64,000 nucleotides of DNA from Rhizobium sp. PP-CC-3A-592 (lineage in GTDB: Bacteria > Pseudomonadota > Alphaproteobacteria > Rhizobiales > Rhizobiaceae): assembly GCF_003217095.1 (NCBI RefSeq), contig NZ_QJSR01000008.1, forward strand, positions 46,699-110,698. The letters are read 5' to 3'. The notes beneath the pieces are model-generated. The model worked only from the letters and a program-made list of their open reading frames with translations. It searched no databases and was not told where the DNA came from. The position numbers and the translations under genes were made by a program. Positions 36,667-45,161 of the stretch are shown in pieces (within the stretch, counting starts at the first letter, position 1; each line of letters opens with the position of its first letter).

Positions 36667-37467
36667 ATGAAAATCATCCAGCTGACCGACACGCATCTGC
36701 TGCCTCCGGGCGCGACCATCCATGGCGTCGATCCCGAAACCCATCTGCGGGTCGCCGTCGCCGACATTCTGGAGAGACATGGAACTGCCGATCTCCTCGT
36801 TATCACCGGCGATCTCTGCAACGATGGCGATCCAAGAGCCTATGCGCTGTTGCGCGACATCCTCCAGCCCTTCACCTGCGACATCCGCCTGCTGCTCGGC
36901 AATCACGACTCGCGCCCGGCCTTCACGGCTGCTTTCCCGGAGCAGCCACGCGATGAAAACGGCTTCATCCAGTCCTGTCTCGACACCCCATTCGGGCGCC
37001 TGCTCTTTCTCGACAGCCATGGGGCCGGCATCATCGGCGGCATCTACGACGCACCGCGGCTCGCTTGGCTGGATGACGCTCTTGCCGGCGCCGGCGAGAG
37101 ACCGGTCACCGTCTTCGTCCATCATCCGCCGGTCCATTCCGGCATCGCGCATTTCGAGAATATCGAAATGCATGACGACGGGCAGATGTTGCAACGGCTC
37201 GCTACCCACCCCGCCGGCATTCGCCACATCGTCTTCGGGCATATCCACGTGCCGCTTTCCGGCACCAGCGCGACCGGCATCGCCTATAGTTCGGGCCAGG
37301 CGTGCTCCCACAAGTTCATCACCGATATCGATGCGCCCGATCCGTTCTGGACCGCCGGCAATCCCTGCTACCGCATCATCCATATCGACAATAACGGCTT
37401 CCGCGCCTATACGGCCGAGGTCGGCGAAACGCGGACGGCACGCACCGGTCCCTGCGAAGGGCCGTGA
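36667..37467 (+). CDS. Metallophosphoesterase (GpdQ/CpdA-type phosphodiesterase)
   Basis: The 266-residue enzyme has the dinuclear metal motifs of class III cyclic-nucleotide/glycerophosphodiester phosphodiesterases: QLTDTHL (DxH, residues 5-11), VITGDLCNDG (GDxxD), LLLGNHDSR (GNHD), VFVHHPPVHSG and VFGHIHVP (GHxH). These are the residues of CpdA and GpdQ. Next to a UgpBAEC-like importer, cleavage of imported glycerophosphodiesters is more likely than cAMP hydrolysis, but sequence alone does not decide. Confidence 0.85.
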   Translation: MKIIQLTDTHLLPPGATIHGVDPETHLRVAVADILERHGTADLLVITGDLCNDGDPRAYALLRDILQPFTCDIRLLLGNHDSRPAFTAAFPEQPRDENGFIQSCLDTPFGRLLFLDSHGAGIIGGIYDAPRLAWLDDALAGAGERPVTVFVHHPPVHSGIAHFENIEMHDDGQMLQRLATHPAGIRHIVFGHIHVPLSGTSATGIAYSSGQACSHKFITDIDAPDPFWTAGNPCYRIIHIDNNGFRAYTAEVGETRTARTGPCEGP

Positions 37468-37826
37468 CGTCGGCAGATTTACGGCCCGCCACATGACGGC
37501 CCGCCATTCGTCCAGACGCGCATCGTCGTCTTAGTCGAGATCATAGACCGACAGGTTGGCCGGAGGCCGGCATGGGTTTCTGTGTGATCGATGCGTCCAA
37601 GCGAGCGAGGACGCATCGATGGCGGCCTAGTCGATGCCCGGAAGATTTTGTCTGATCGCAACAGGAAGGCAGCATTGCCTTTGCCAAAGTTGGCAGTGGG
37701 CGACAGGCTAGAACTTCCTCGACTGTATTTCGACCAGATCGGGGGTACGGGGCTGAACCAGATACGGACTGATCTGTGTTTCAGGATTTAGAGATGCTTC
37801 TTTTAGAATGACCGTGAAGCGCCACT
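37468..37826. other. Intergenic region with a perfect 12-bp inverted repeat
   Basis: No supported gene lies here. ATCGATGCGTCC at 37587-37598 is matched exactly by GGACGCATCGAT at 37609-37620, with a 10-base spacer. No T-run follows on either strand, so a protein-binding or element-end role is as likely as termination. The rest shows no clear signal. Confidence 0.4.
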
Positions 37827-38318
37827 CTATGTATGATCCGAAGAGGAAAGCTTTTCCAGGCGTTTAACGACATTCCTATCGGATGCCTCTTTGTACAGCG
37901 TGTTCCAGTCATCCGGCGGATTACCGTCGTCCAGCATTCCCTTGAAGACCTTGTAGGCATTAGTCTTCGAGTTATAGGTCCGCAAGGTATTCTCGTCATT
38001 GACCCACGCGAATATGATCACCTTGCTGGTACTGGAATATCGAAAAAAGAGTCGGAAGCGAGAGTTCCCGAATTTGGCGCGGAACCAATGCTTCCTGTTA
38101 CCGCCAAGGGTCGATCCCTGCCGATAGACGGTGGCTGACGGATCTAATGGAATTGTAACCGTGACGAGCTGCACAAGAACTGCGAGCAGCTTGGCATTTG
38201 CTGTCGTTTGATAATCATCTGGTCGCTTCGTTTTAATCGCATCGACGGCCTCTATCAGCGTTTCCAACTGGTCTAGAAAAAGAGGGTGGGCGAGGATGCT
38301 CCAGCCATTGATCGTCAT
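37827..38318 (-). CDS. yhaV: YhaV-type toxin of a PrlF-YhaV toxin-antitoxin pair
   Basis: The 163-residue protein matches YhaV ribonuclease toxins: NGWSILAHPLFLDQLETLIEAV at the start, the central QGSTLGGNRKHWFRAKFGNSRFRLFFRY and AWVNDENTLRTY near residue 110. YhaV is a RelE-superfamily RNase that cuts mRNA when free. The gene follows the PrlF antitoxin gene with a one-base gap, in the usual antitoxin-first order. Length is in the family range and the frame looks intact. Confidence 0.9.
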   Translation of the reverse strand: MTINGWSILAHPLFLDQLETLIEAVDAIKTKRPDDYQTTANAKLLAVLVQLVTVTIPLDPSATVYRQGSTLGGNRKHWFRAKFGNSRFRLFFRYSSTSKVIIFAWVNDENTLRTYNSKTNAYKVFKGMLDDGNPPDDWNTLYKEASDRNVVKRLEKLSSSDHT

Positions 38319-38319
38319 A

Positions 38320-38655
38320 TCAGATAGCTATATCGCCCTTGATCTCGGCATCGAGATCGACCGACATGCCTGCAGTCAGCGCAACGGCCCGATCGAGCAA
38401 GGCCTGCGGAAAGGAGACGACAGACGTCCCGGGATTGTTAGACATGTCATTCGCCAGGAAACCCAAGAAGCTATCTATCACGGGGTCTGATGTTTGTTCA
38501 GGCTTGACCTTCTCAAGGTATACACGTCGATGCTCATCGACGGTAAATGCAATACGATCGCCAAGTTCAACGCCCAGCGCTTGCCGAACAGCCTTGGGAA
38601 TCGTCGTTTGCCCCTTTACACTAATGGTGCTTTCTTCTTTCAGCAATGCGCCCAC
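38320..38655 (-). CDS. prlF: PrlF (SohA) antitoxin
   Basis: The 111-residue protein begins at a GTG (38653-38655) with GGAGG eight bases upstream. It has an AbrB/SpoVT-type swapped-hairpin DNA-binding N-terminus (ESTISVKGQTTIPKAVRQALGVELGDRIAF) and an acidic C-terminal part that would bind the toxin. PrlF proteins neutralise YhaV and repress their own operon. An inverted repeat 40 bases upstream is a candidate operator. Confidence 0.9.
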   Translation of the reverse strand: MGALLKEESTISVKGQTTIPKAVRQALGVELGDRIAFTVDEHRRVYLEKVKPEQTSDPVIDSFLGFLANDMSNNPGTSVVSFPQALLDRAVALTAGMSVDLDAEIKGDIAI

Positions 38656-38694
38656 GGCTTAGGCCTCCGGTTAGGTGGATATAAAGTAAAGATT

Positions 38695-38715
38695 ATTCCT
38701 TACATGTCAAGGAAT
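38695..38715. promoter_or_regulatory. Candidate PrlF operator overlapping a -35-like box
   Basis: ATTCCTT (38695-38701) and AAGGAAT (38709-38715) form a perfect 7-bp inverted repeat with a 7-base spacer upstream of prlF. On the minus strand it contains TTGACA, a consensus -35 box, followed by an AT-rich stretch where a -10 box would lie. Binding here would block the promoter, fitting autorepression by a PrlF-YhaV complex. Confidence 0.5.
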
Positions 38716-39106
38716 GGACTATATTAGGTCGGCGAGTATCTCGCCCGATCTCGGCGCCGCCAAAACCCATGGGTGATAGCGAGCAGCCGGGTTTATCAAT
38801 CGCGATGTCGGCGCCGATCAACGGGATGTTTCAGGCCAATTTTGGTCACCATGGTAATGTGCCTCGTTGGTGGCACAGGACCGACACGGAAAACAGCCAA
38901 ACGAGGCAGGGCGCGTGCCGAAGGGACGGAAAGCTCGTTCCAGGCAACAGGCGCGACGATTGCCTGCAGCACCGTCGGCGTTCCCTGCACCGGGGCGCGA
39001 CCGGCTGAACCCGGCTCGATATCTTCATGAAACTGTCATTCTTCGCAAACCAAACGTTCAGTCTCCCCTGCGATGGTCGGCACAGTTGTTGTCCTGGAGA
39101 CCGCCG
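38716..39106. other. Intergenic region before the EAL-GGDEF gene
   Basis: I see no supported gene in these 391 bases. Open frames of about 80 codons on the plus strand overlap one another and show no ribosome site or recognisable domain. The region must carry the promoter of the cyclic-di-GMP gene; I could not define its boxes. Confidence 0.35.
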
Positions 39107-40975
39107 GTGAGTGCCCTTCTCGAAACGTTTTCGCCCCTTCATCTTGGACGTGACCAGATCGTCACCCTTTCCAAGCTCGTCATCGAGACCGCCTTGCAGC
39201 CGATCGTCGAGGCGACGACGGGGACATGCTTCGGCTACGAGTCCCTGATGCGGGGTTTCGATCGTCTCGGCTTTGCCTCGCCGCTGGCGCTCCTTGACCG
39301 CGCGCATGAGAATGGCGAGCTTCTGGCGCTGGAGCACATGGTCATCAGCCGGGCGCTCGCCGCCTTCGCCGCCCTGCCGGGCTTCCAGCAGCGCACCCTC
39401 TTCATCAATTTCGACACGCGGCTGATCGGCACGCATGACGAGGCGATCCTCAACCGGCTCGACGGACACCTCAAACGCGTCGGCATTCCGCCCTCCAGCG
39501 TCTGCTTCGAGTTGTCCGAGAGACACGACAACGAGACGATCGCCGAGTTCGACACCTTGCTCGACCGGTTGCGGCAGCACGGCTTCAAGCTGGCGATCGA
39601 CGATTTCGGCGCCGGCTTCAGCGGCCTGAAGCTCTTGTCCCGCGCGGCCGTCGATTATGTTAAGATCGACCGCCACTTCGTGTCGCAGATCGAAAGCCTG
39701 CCGCGAAACCGGCAACTGGTGCGGCACATCGTGACGGTGGCGCACAAGCTCGGCGCGCGCGTCATCGCCGAGGGCGTGGAGACGGAGGCGGAGTTCCATG
39801 TCTGCCGCGATCTCGGCTGCGATCTGCTGCAGGGCTATTTCGTGGCGATGCCGACCGTTTGCCATGCGGACCTGAAAGCAAGCTATCCGCACCTCGCCCA
39901 AGCCGACGACACCAAGCGGCGGACGGCGTCGGCCGACAGCGTGCTCATCCGCCGACAGGTGGAACACCTGCCGACCGTGCAGGAAAGCGCAAATCTCGAC
40001 ACGATCTTCGAGTTGTTCCGGACCTCGCCGCAGCAGGCCTTCTTTCCCGTACTGAACGCGAACGACGAGCCTCGCGGCGTCATCCACGAATATCATCTGA
40101 AGGAGATGATCTACCACCCGTTCGGGCGCGACCTCCTGCAGAACAAAGTCTATCAGCGACGCATCGCCAGTTTCGTCACCCCGGCGCCGGTTGCCGACGT
40201 CAACATGCCGGCCCATGAAATGCTCGATATTTTCGCTGGGGCGAACGGCAGCGATTGTCTGATCCTGACGGAAAACATGCGTTATGCCGGTGTCCTCTCC
40301 TCCGCCTCCCTTCTGCGCATCATCAGCGAGAAACAGCTGAAATTCGCACGCGACCAGAACCCTCTGAGTGGCCTGCCCGGCAACCGGGCGATCCGCGATC
40401 ATGTGCACGAGGCCATGCTCGACGGCGACCGGACGCGCTTCTTCTGCTACTGCGATTTCGACAACTTCAAGCCGTTCAACGACAGTTACGGCTTTCACCG
40501 TGGCGACGCCGCCATCACTCTATTCTCCGCACTTCTGCGTCGCCACTTCATCGGCGACGGCGATTTCGTCGGGCATGTCGGTGGTGACGACTTTTTCGTC
40601 GGCCTGTCGGACCTGCCGCGGGCCGCGGTGGAGGACATGCTGACGCGGATGCTCTGCGCCTTCAAGGCCGGGGTGGAGGAGCTTTATTCGGAGGACGATC
40701 GCAACCGGGGCTTCATCATGGGCTACGGGCGCTCGGGCGTCGAGCAGGCCTACCCGCTGATGCGCTGCAGCGTCGGCGTGCTTACGCTGGAGAAGGGCAC
40801 GATACTCACGGACGTCAACGCCGTCACGACCCGCGTCGCGGAATTGAAGAGCCGCGCGAAGGCCAGCCGCACGGGGCTGGTGATGGACGGACTGATCTCG
40901 GGTGCGGACCCTGAACCTCAGCCACCACGCACTGCGGCGAAAACGGTGCTGGCATCGCTGACGATCGAGACGTGA
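39107..40975 (+). CDS. EAL-CBS-GGDEF cyclic-di-GMP protein
   Basis: From a GTG start with GGAGA upstream, the 622-residue protein has an EAL phosphodiesterase domain (about 20-245), a CBS pair (about 275-410) and a GGDEF domain (about 425-590). EAL catalytic residues are present in ESLMRG, FINFD, FELSE, IDDFGAG, VKIDR, EGVETEAE and LLQGYF, so it may hydrolyse cyclic-di-GMP. The GGDEF signature reads GGDDF, a conservative departure that may abolish cyclase activity and leave a GTP-sensing role. No membrane segment is seen. Its 3' end overlaps the GntR gene tail to tail by 58 bases. Confidence 0.85.
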   Translation: MSALLETFSPLHLGRDQIVTLSKLVIETALQPIVEATTGTCFGYESLMRGFDRLGFASPLALLDRAHENGELLALEHMVISRALAAFAALPGFQQRTLFINFDTRLIGTHDEAILNRLDGHLKRVGIPPSSVCFELSERHDNETIAEFDTLLDRLRQHGFKLAIDDFGAGFSGLKLLSRAAVDYVKIDRHFVSQIESLPRNRQLVRHIVTVAHKLGARVIAEGVETEAEFHVCRDLGCDLLQGYFVAMPTVCHADLKASYPHLAQADDTKRRTASADSVLIRRQVEHLPTVQESANLDTIFELFRTSPQQAFFPVLNANDEPRGVIHEYHLKEMIYHPFGRDLLQNKVYQRRIASFVTPAPVADVNMPAHEMLDIFAGANGSDCLILTENMRYAGVLSSASLLRIISEKQLKFARDQNPLSGLPGNRAIRDHVHEAMLDGDRTRFFCYCDFDNFKPFNDSYGFHRGDAAITLFSALLRRHFIGDGDFVGHVGGDDFFVGLSDLPRAAVEDMLTRMLCAFKAGVEELYSEDDRNRGFIMGYGRSGVEQAYPLMRCSVGVLTLEKGTILTDVNAVTTRVAELKSRAKASRTGLVMDGLISGADPEPQPPRTAAKTVLASLTIET

Positions 40976-41595
40976 TCATAGGCTGCCGTTCCGGCAGCGG
41001 TGGCGTCGGCGCGCAGAATGGCGGTGACGATCCGGTCGTGTTCCTCATAGGATTTCGAAAGCCGGCCTGAGAGGCGGAACTGCGCGTGGCGGAAGGGGGC
41101 GAGCCTTGCGCGCGTCTGCGTCGCCAGCTCCAAAAGGTGATCGTTATGGGCGCCGCGATAGAGCCGGTTGTGGAATTCGGTGTTGTAGGCGGCATAGTCC
41201 TCAGGGACACCGGCGCTGACGAGCTGCATCGACGCCCGGTGCTCGCGTTCGAGCGCATGGCGCTCGTCCGCGTCCATCCGCGTTGCAGATAGCCGGGCGC
41301 AGATGCCTTCGAGTTCGGCCATCGCTTCGAACATCGCGTGAAGATGGGCCTCCTCGACAGTCTTGACGATCGCGCTGCGGTTCGGCTCCCGGCCGACCAG
41401 CCCCATGGCGCCGAGTTCGCGCAGGGCCTCGCGCACCGGCGTCCGTGACACCTCGAAGCGGGCCGCCAGCGACAGCTCGTCCAGCCGCTCGCCGGGCACC
41501 ATGATACCGCTCACGATCATGTCGGCGATCGCGCGCACCATCTGCTCGACGGTCGTTCCGGTGCGGGTGACGGTTTTCCGTTTTGCTTGCGTCAC
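40918..41595 (-). CDS. GntR-family regulator, FCD type, of the cyanuric acid operon
   Basis: The 225-residue protein has an N-terminal winged helix (VEQMVRAIADMIVSG; FEVSRTPVREALRELGAMGLV) and an all-helical FCD effector domain with the metal-ligand-type histidines expected in ...FHNRLYRGAHN. I chose the GTG at 41593-41595; the frame extends to a TTG at 41646 without a good ribosome site. It is divergent from the binding-protein gene that starts the cyanuric acid cluster and is its likely regulator. Confidence 0.85.
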   Translation of the reverse strand: MTQAKRKTVTRTGTTVEQMVRAIADMIVSGIMVPGERLDELSLAARFEVSRTPVREALRELGAMGLVGREPNRSAIVKTVEEAHLHAMFEAMAELEGICARLSATRMDADERHALEREHRASMQLVSAGVPEDYAAYNTEFHNRLYRGAHNDHLLELATQTRARLAPFRHAQFRLSGRLSKSYEEHDRIVTAILRADATAAGTAAYDHVSIVSDASTVFAAVRGG

Positions 41596-41920
41596 GTTCG
41601 TCTCAAGGTCAGTCTCATCACTGCATACAGATGACGGGCATCTCAAAGCATGTCAATCATCTGTTTAAGCTGTTGAAAAGATATATTTTAATCGGCGATT
41701 CCTCAAAGACGGCCGCAGACTATGTGCATCTGGCAGCGCTTCAACGACGCAACGATGGAAAAATAGGCATTCCTATGGAAAACTGCATGCACTTTTATCA
41801 TGCCTTACTTGGACGCATCATGGCGCTTAAACTTTCCAATAGCTTAGGAAGTGGCATGGTCGTTGCATACACTTTCATGTCCAACAGCCACCGGCCCAGC
41901 GCCGCACGGGGAACATGATG
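41596..41920. promoter_or_regulatory. Divergent control region of the cyanuric acid cluster with repeated TGCATrCA motifs
   Basis: This AT-richer region separates the GntR gene from the ABC operon. The sequence TGCATACA occurs at 41622-41629 and 41864-41871, and the palindrome TGCATGCA at 41784-41791. The first is 27 bases upstream of the regulator start; the last lies about 50 bases upstream of the operon start. They are candidate GntR binding sites. No gene is evident in the stretch. Confidence 0.4.
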
Positions 41921-43048
41921 ATGACCAACCGCTTTTCCATGAACCGCCGACAGTTCCTTCAAACCTCCGCCGTCGGACTTGCGGCAAGCGCCGTGCCGGG
42001 TCTGATGGGGTCAACCGCTTTCGCGCAGGAAGCGCTCACCATCGGCTTTATCTATGTCGGCCCCAAGGATGACTACGGCTACAACCAGGCGCATGCCGAA
42101 GGTGCCGCCGTTATCAAGGCCATGCCTGGCATCACACTCGTCGAGGAAGAAAACGTACCCGAGACCGTCGATGTCCAGAAGACGATGGAATCGATGATCA
42201 ATCTCGATGGCGCCTCGCTCATCTTTCCGACCTCCTTCGGCTATTTCGATCCCCATATGCTGGCCATGGCGGCCAAATATCCCGACACGCAGTTCCGCCA
42301 CTGCGGCGGCCTGTGGCAGGAGGGCAAGCATCCGGCCAATACGGGATCCTATTTCGGCTATATCCATCAGGGCCAGTACCTAAACGGCATCGCCGCTGGC
42401 CACGCCTCCAAAAGCAAGAAGATCGGCTTCGTGGCGGCCAAGCCGATCCCGCAGGTCCTGCAGAACGTCAACGCGTTCCTGCTCGGTGCCCGTTCCGTCG
42501 ATCCCGCGATCACCTGCCAGGTCATCTTCACCGGCGAATGGTCGCTCGCCATTAAGGAAGCGGAAGCCACCAATGCGCTGGTCGATCAGGGCGTCGATGT
42601 CATCACCTGCCATGTCGACAGCCCGAAGGTCGTGGTCGAGACGGCCGCCGGTCGCGGTGCTTTCGTCTGCGGCTACCATGCCAATCAGAGCCCGCTTGCG
42701 CCCGAGAAATACCTGACCGGCGCCGAATGGGCGTGGGGCAAGGTCTACACTGATTTCATCACCAAGGCCCAGGCCGGCGAGAAGCTCGCAAACTTCGTGC
42801 GAGGCGGCCTGAAGGACGGCTTCGTCAAGATGAGCCCGCTCGGACCCGGCGTGCCGGAAGCAGGGCGCAAAGCGTTCGAGGCAGCGCATGCCGAAGCGAT
42901 GACCGGCAAGCTGTCCGTGTTCAAGGGTCCGTTGAAGGACAACAAAGGCAATGCCGTCATCCCCGCCGACAAGGCCTATGCCGAGGACGCGATCGATCTG
43001 GAAAGCATGGCCTATCTCGTCGAGGGCGTGGTCGGCTCCACCTCCTGA
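41921..43048 (+). CDS. BMP-family ABC transporter substrate-binding protein
   Basis: The protein (375 residues from the ATG at 41921; ATGs at 41915 and 41918 are also in frame) has a twin-arginine signal (NRRQFLQTSAVGLAASAVPG, cleavage near AFAQ). Its BMP/PnrA-type mature domain shows LTIGFIYVGPKDDYGYNQAHAEGA, FPTSFGYFDPHMLAMAAKYPD and YFGYIHQGQYLNGIAAGHAS. BMP proteins bind nucleosides, purines or related rings. GGGGA at 41908-41912 fits the third ATG best. In this operon the ligand is probably cyanuric acid, biuret or another ureide. Confidence 0.9.
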   Translation: MTNRFSMNRRQFLQTSAVGLAASAVPGLMGSTAFAQEALTIGFIYVGPKDDYGYNQAHAEGAAVIKAMPGITLVEEENVPETVDVQKTMESMINLDGASLIFPTSFGYFDPHMLAMAAKYPDTQFRHCGGLWQEGKHPANTGSYFGYIHQGQYLNGIAAGHASKSKKIGFVAAKPIPQVLQNVNAFLLGARSVDPAITCQVIFTGEWSLAIKEAEATNALVDQGVDVITCHVDSPKVVVETAAGRGAFVCGYHANQSPLAPEKYLTGAEWAWGKVYTDFITKAQAGEKLANFVRGGLKDGFVKMSPLGPGVPEAGRKAFEAAHAEAMTGKLSVFKGPLKDNKGNAVIPADKAYAEDAIDLESMAYLVEGVVGSTS

Positions 43049-43092
43049 GACCCCCGGTATTCGGCTAACCGTTCCATGAGGGGAGACGCGTC

Positions 43093-44226
43093 ATGTCCGT
43101 CGAAGTGAACAATCCCGCACGGTCGCTGGAACCCGGCGGAGCTGCGTCTTTCCGCCCGGCTCTCGAGTGGCTGGCGCGGCGGGCGGAGCCCGTCGTCGTC
43201 GGCCTTGCGGCGATCGTCACCGGTCTGGCGCTGTTCTCGATCTTCATCCTCGCGATCGGCAAGTCGCCGGTCGCCCTCTTCCAGATCATGTATACCGGTG
43301 GCTTCGGCAGCTGGTTCTCCATCCAGAACAGCCTGTCGCGAGCGGCTCCCCTCCTCCTTACGGCGCTTTGCGTGGCGCTGCCGGCACGCCTCGGCCTCGT
43401 CATCATCGGCGGCGAGGGTGCGCTGGTGCTCGGCGGCGTTGCCGCGGCGGCGATCGCTACGCCGCTGACCGGCATCCTGCCACCCTATCCCACCCTCATC
43501 GGGATGGCGCTCGCCGCGATGGTCGTCGGCGGGCTGTGGATCGGCGCCGTCGGGTTCCTCCGTCATTATCGCGGAGTCAACGAGACGATTTCGTCGCTGC
43601 TGCTTTCCTATATCGCCATCGCACTGATGAACCAGCTCGTGGAAGGGCCGCTGCGTGATCCCGCGAGCCTCAACAAGCCGTCCACCCTCGCCCTGCCCGC
43701 CGACTATATGATCGGCGCCATTCCGGGCATGGATGTCCATTGGGGGCTCGTCATCGCGGTTCTCGCCTGTATCCTCTCCTACGTCCTGATCGAGGCGACG
43801 CGCTTCGGCTTTGCCGCGCGGATGGCCGGCGGCAATGTTCGGGCGGCACAGATCCAGGGTTTGCCGGTCGGTCGACTGATCGTCGGCTTTACTGCGATTG
43901 CCGGCAGCTTTGCGGGGCTTGCCGGCATGCTCGAGGTCGCCGCCGTGCAGGGCAGTGCCAATGCGTCGCTCGCCGCCGGCTATGGCTATACCGGCATTCT
44001 CGTCGCCTTCCTCGCCCGCCACAATCCGCTCGCCATCATCCTGATCGCCATCCTGCTCGGCGGGTTGGAGGCCTCCGGCGGGCTGATCCAGCGGCGGATG
44101 GGGCTGCCCGATGCCACGGTCGTCGCCCTGCAAGGCACGCTCTTCATCGTCATCCTGTTCTGCGAAACCTTCTACGGCCGCTTCAAGGTCTTCAATCCTG
44201 ATCTTTGGAAAGGAAGCGTGAAATGA
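43093..44226 (+). CDS. ABC transporter permease, BMP/nucleoside type (first)
   Basis: The 377-residue protein has about 10 membrane helices and the BPD_transp_2 fold: VINGGEG-like IIGGEGALVLGGVAAAA near residue 115, GVNETISSLLLSYIAIALMNQLVEGPLRDP and RFGFAARMAGGNVRAAQIQGLPVGR. These segments are shared with NupP/YufP-type nucleoside permeases. GAGGGGAGACG precedes the ATG. Its last bases overlap the second permease gene. Confidence 0.9.
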   Translation: MSVEVNNPARSLEPGGAASFRPALEWLARRAEPVVVGLAAIVTGLALFSIFILAIGKSPVALFQIMYTGGFGSWFSIQNSLSRAAPLLLTALCVALPARLGLVIIGGEGALVLGGVAAAAIATPLTGILPPYPTLIGMALAAMVVGGLWIGAVGFLRHYRGVNETISSLLLSYIAIALMNQLVEGPLRDPASLNKPSTLALPADYMIGAIPGMDVHWGLVIAVLACILSYVLIEATRFGFAARMAGGNVRAAQIQGLPVGRLIVGFTAIAGSFAGLAGMLEVAAVQGSANASLAAGYGYTGILVAFLARHNPLAIILIAILLGGLEASGGLIQRRMGLPDATVVALQGTLFIVILFCETFYGRFKVFNPDLWKGSVK

Positions 44227-45149
44227 GCGAGACGGATATCGGTCTCTGGGGCGTCCCCCTCGCGATCATCGCCGGCGCCATCCGCGTCTCCACGCCCTTC
44301 ATCTTCGTGTCGCTGGGCGAAGCGATCACCGAGCGCTCAGGGCGCATCAATCTGGGGCTGGAGGGCACGCTTGTCTTCGGCGCGATGACCGCCTATGCCG
44401 TGGCGGTGCTGACAGGCTCACCCTGGCTCGGCGTGCTCGCGGCCATGGCCGCAGGCTCTGTTTTCGGGCTCATCCACGGTTTCATCTGCCGTTTTCCCCG
44501 CGTCAATGACATCGCCATCGGCATCGCCATGATGCAGTTCGGGCTGGGCTTTGCTTTCTTCCTCGGCAAGCCCTTCATCCAGCCATCCGCGCCGAAGCTG
44601 CCGTCCATTCCGCTCGGCAACTGGTCGTCCTATCCGCAGGTGCAGGCGGCGCTGAACATCAACGTGCTGTTCTTCATCGGTTTTCTGCTAGCGCTCTTTC
44701 TCACTTGGGCGTTCCGCAACACGCGCCCGGGCCTCATCCTGCGCGTCGTCGGCGACTCCACCGATGCCGCCCGCGCGATGGGAATCAATCCGGACCGCGT
44801 TCGTCTTCTTGCAACAGCGCTTGGCGGCGCACTTGCCGCCGTCGGCGGGGCCTATCTCTCGCTCTATTACCCCGGCTCGTGGAACGAAGGCATCTCGTCG
44901 GGCCAGGGCCTTATGGCGGTCGCGCTGGTCATTTTCGCCCGCTGGAACCCGATCAACTGCTTCCTCGCTGCTCTCCTCTTCGGCGGCACCGGCGCGCTCG
45001 GGCCGGCGCTCCAGTCGGTGGGCGTGACGCAAGGCTACTATCTCTTCTACGCGGCGCCCTACGTGCTGACGCTCGCCATCCTCATTGGCACATCCTCGCC
45101 CAATCGCGCACTGTCCGGCGCACCGGGCGAGCTCTCCCTGACGAAGTAA
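44223..45149 (+). CDS. ABC transporter permease, BMP/nucleoside type (second)
   Basis: The 308-residue membrane protein belongs to the same BPD_transp_2 group, with SLGEAITERSGRINLGLEGTLVFGAM near residue 30, RVNDIAIGIAMMQFGLGFAFFLGKP and LRVVGDSTDAARAMGINPDRVR. The ATG overlaps the stop of the first permease (ATGA). The two form the channel; their ATPase is encoded about 2.8 kb further on, after three enzyme genes. Confidence 0.9.
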   Translation: MSETDIGLWGVPLAIIAGAIRVSTPFIFVSLGEAITERSGRINLGLEGTLVFGAMTAYAVAVLTGSPWLGVLAAMAAGSVFGLIHGFICRFPRVNDIAIGIAMMQFGLGFAFFLGKPFIQPSAPKLPSIPLGNWSSYPQVQAALNINVLFFIGFLLALFLTWAFRNTRPGLILRVVGDSTDAARAMGINPDRVRLLATALGGALAAVGGAYLSLYYPGSWNEGISSGQGLMAVALVIFARWNPINCFLAALLFGGTGALGPALQSVGVTQGYYLFYAAPYVLTLAILIGTSSPNRALSGAPGELSLTK

Positions 45150-45161
45150 AGGAATTCGCGC

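Noticed and set aside
37591..37791. Plus-strand frame of 66 codons after the phosphoesterase gene
   Set aside because: Its start lies within the perfect inverted repeat, there is no ribosome site, and no family is recognisable.
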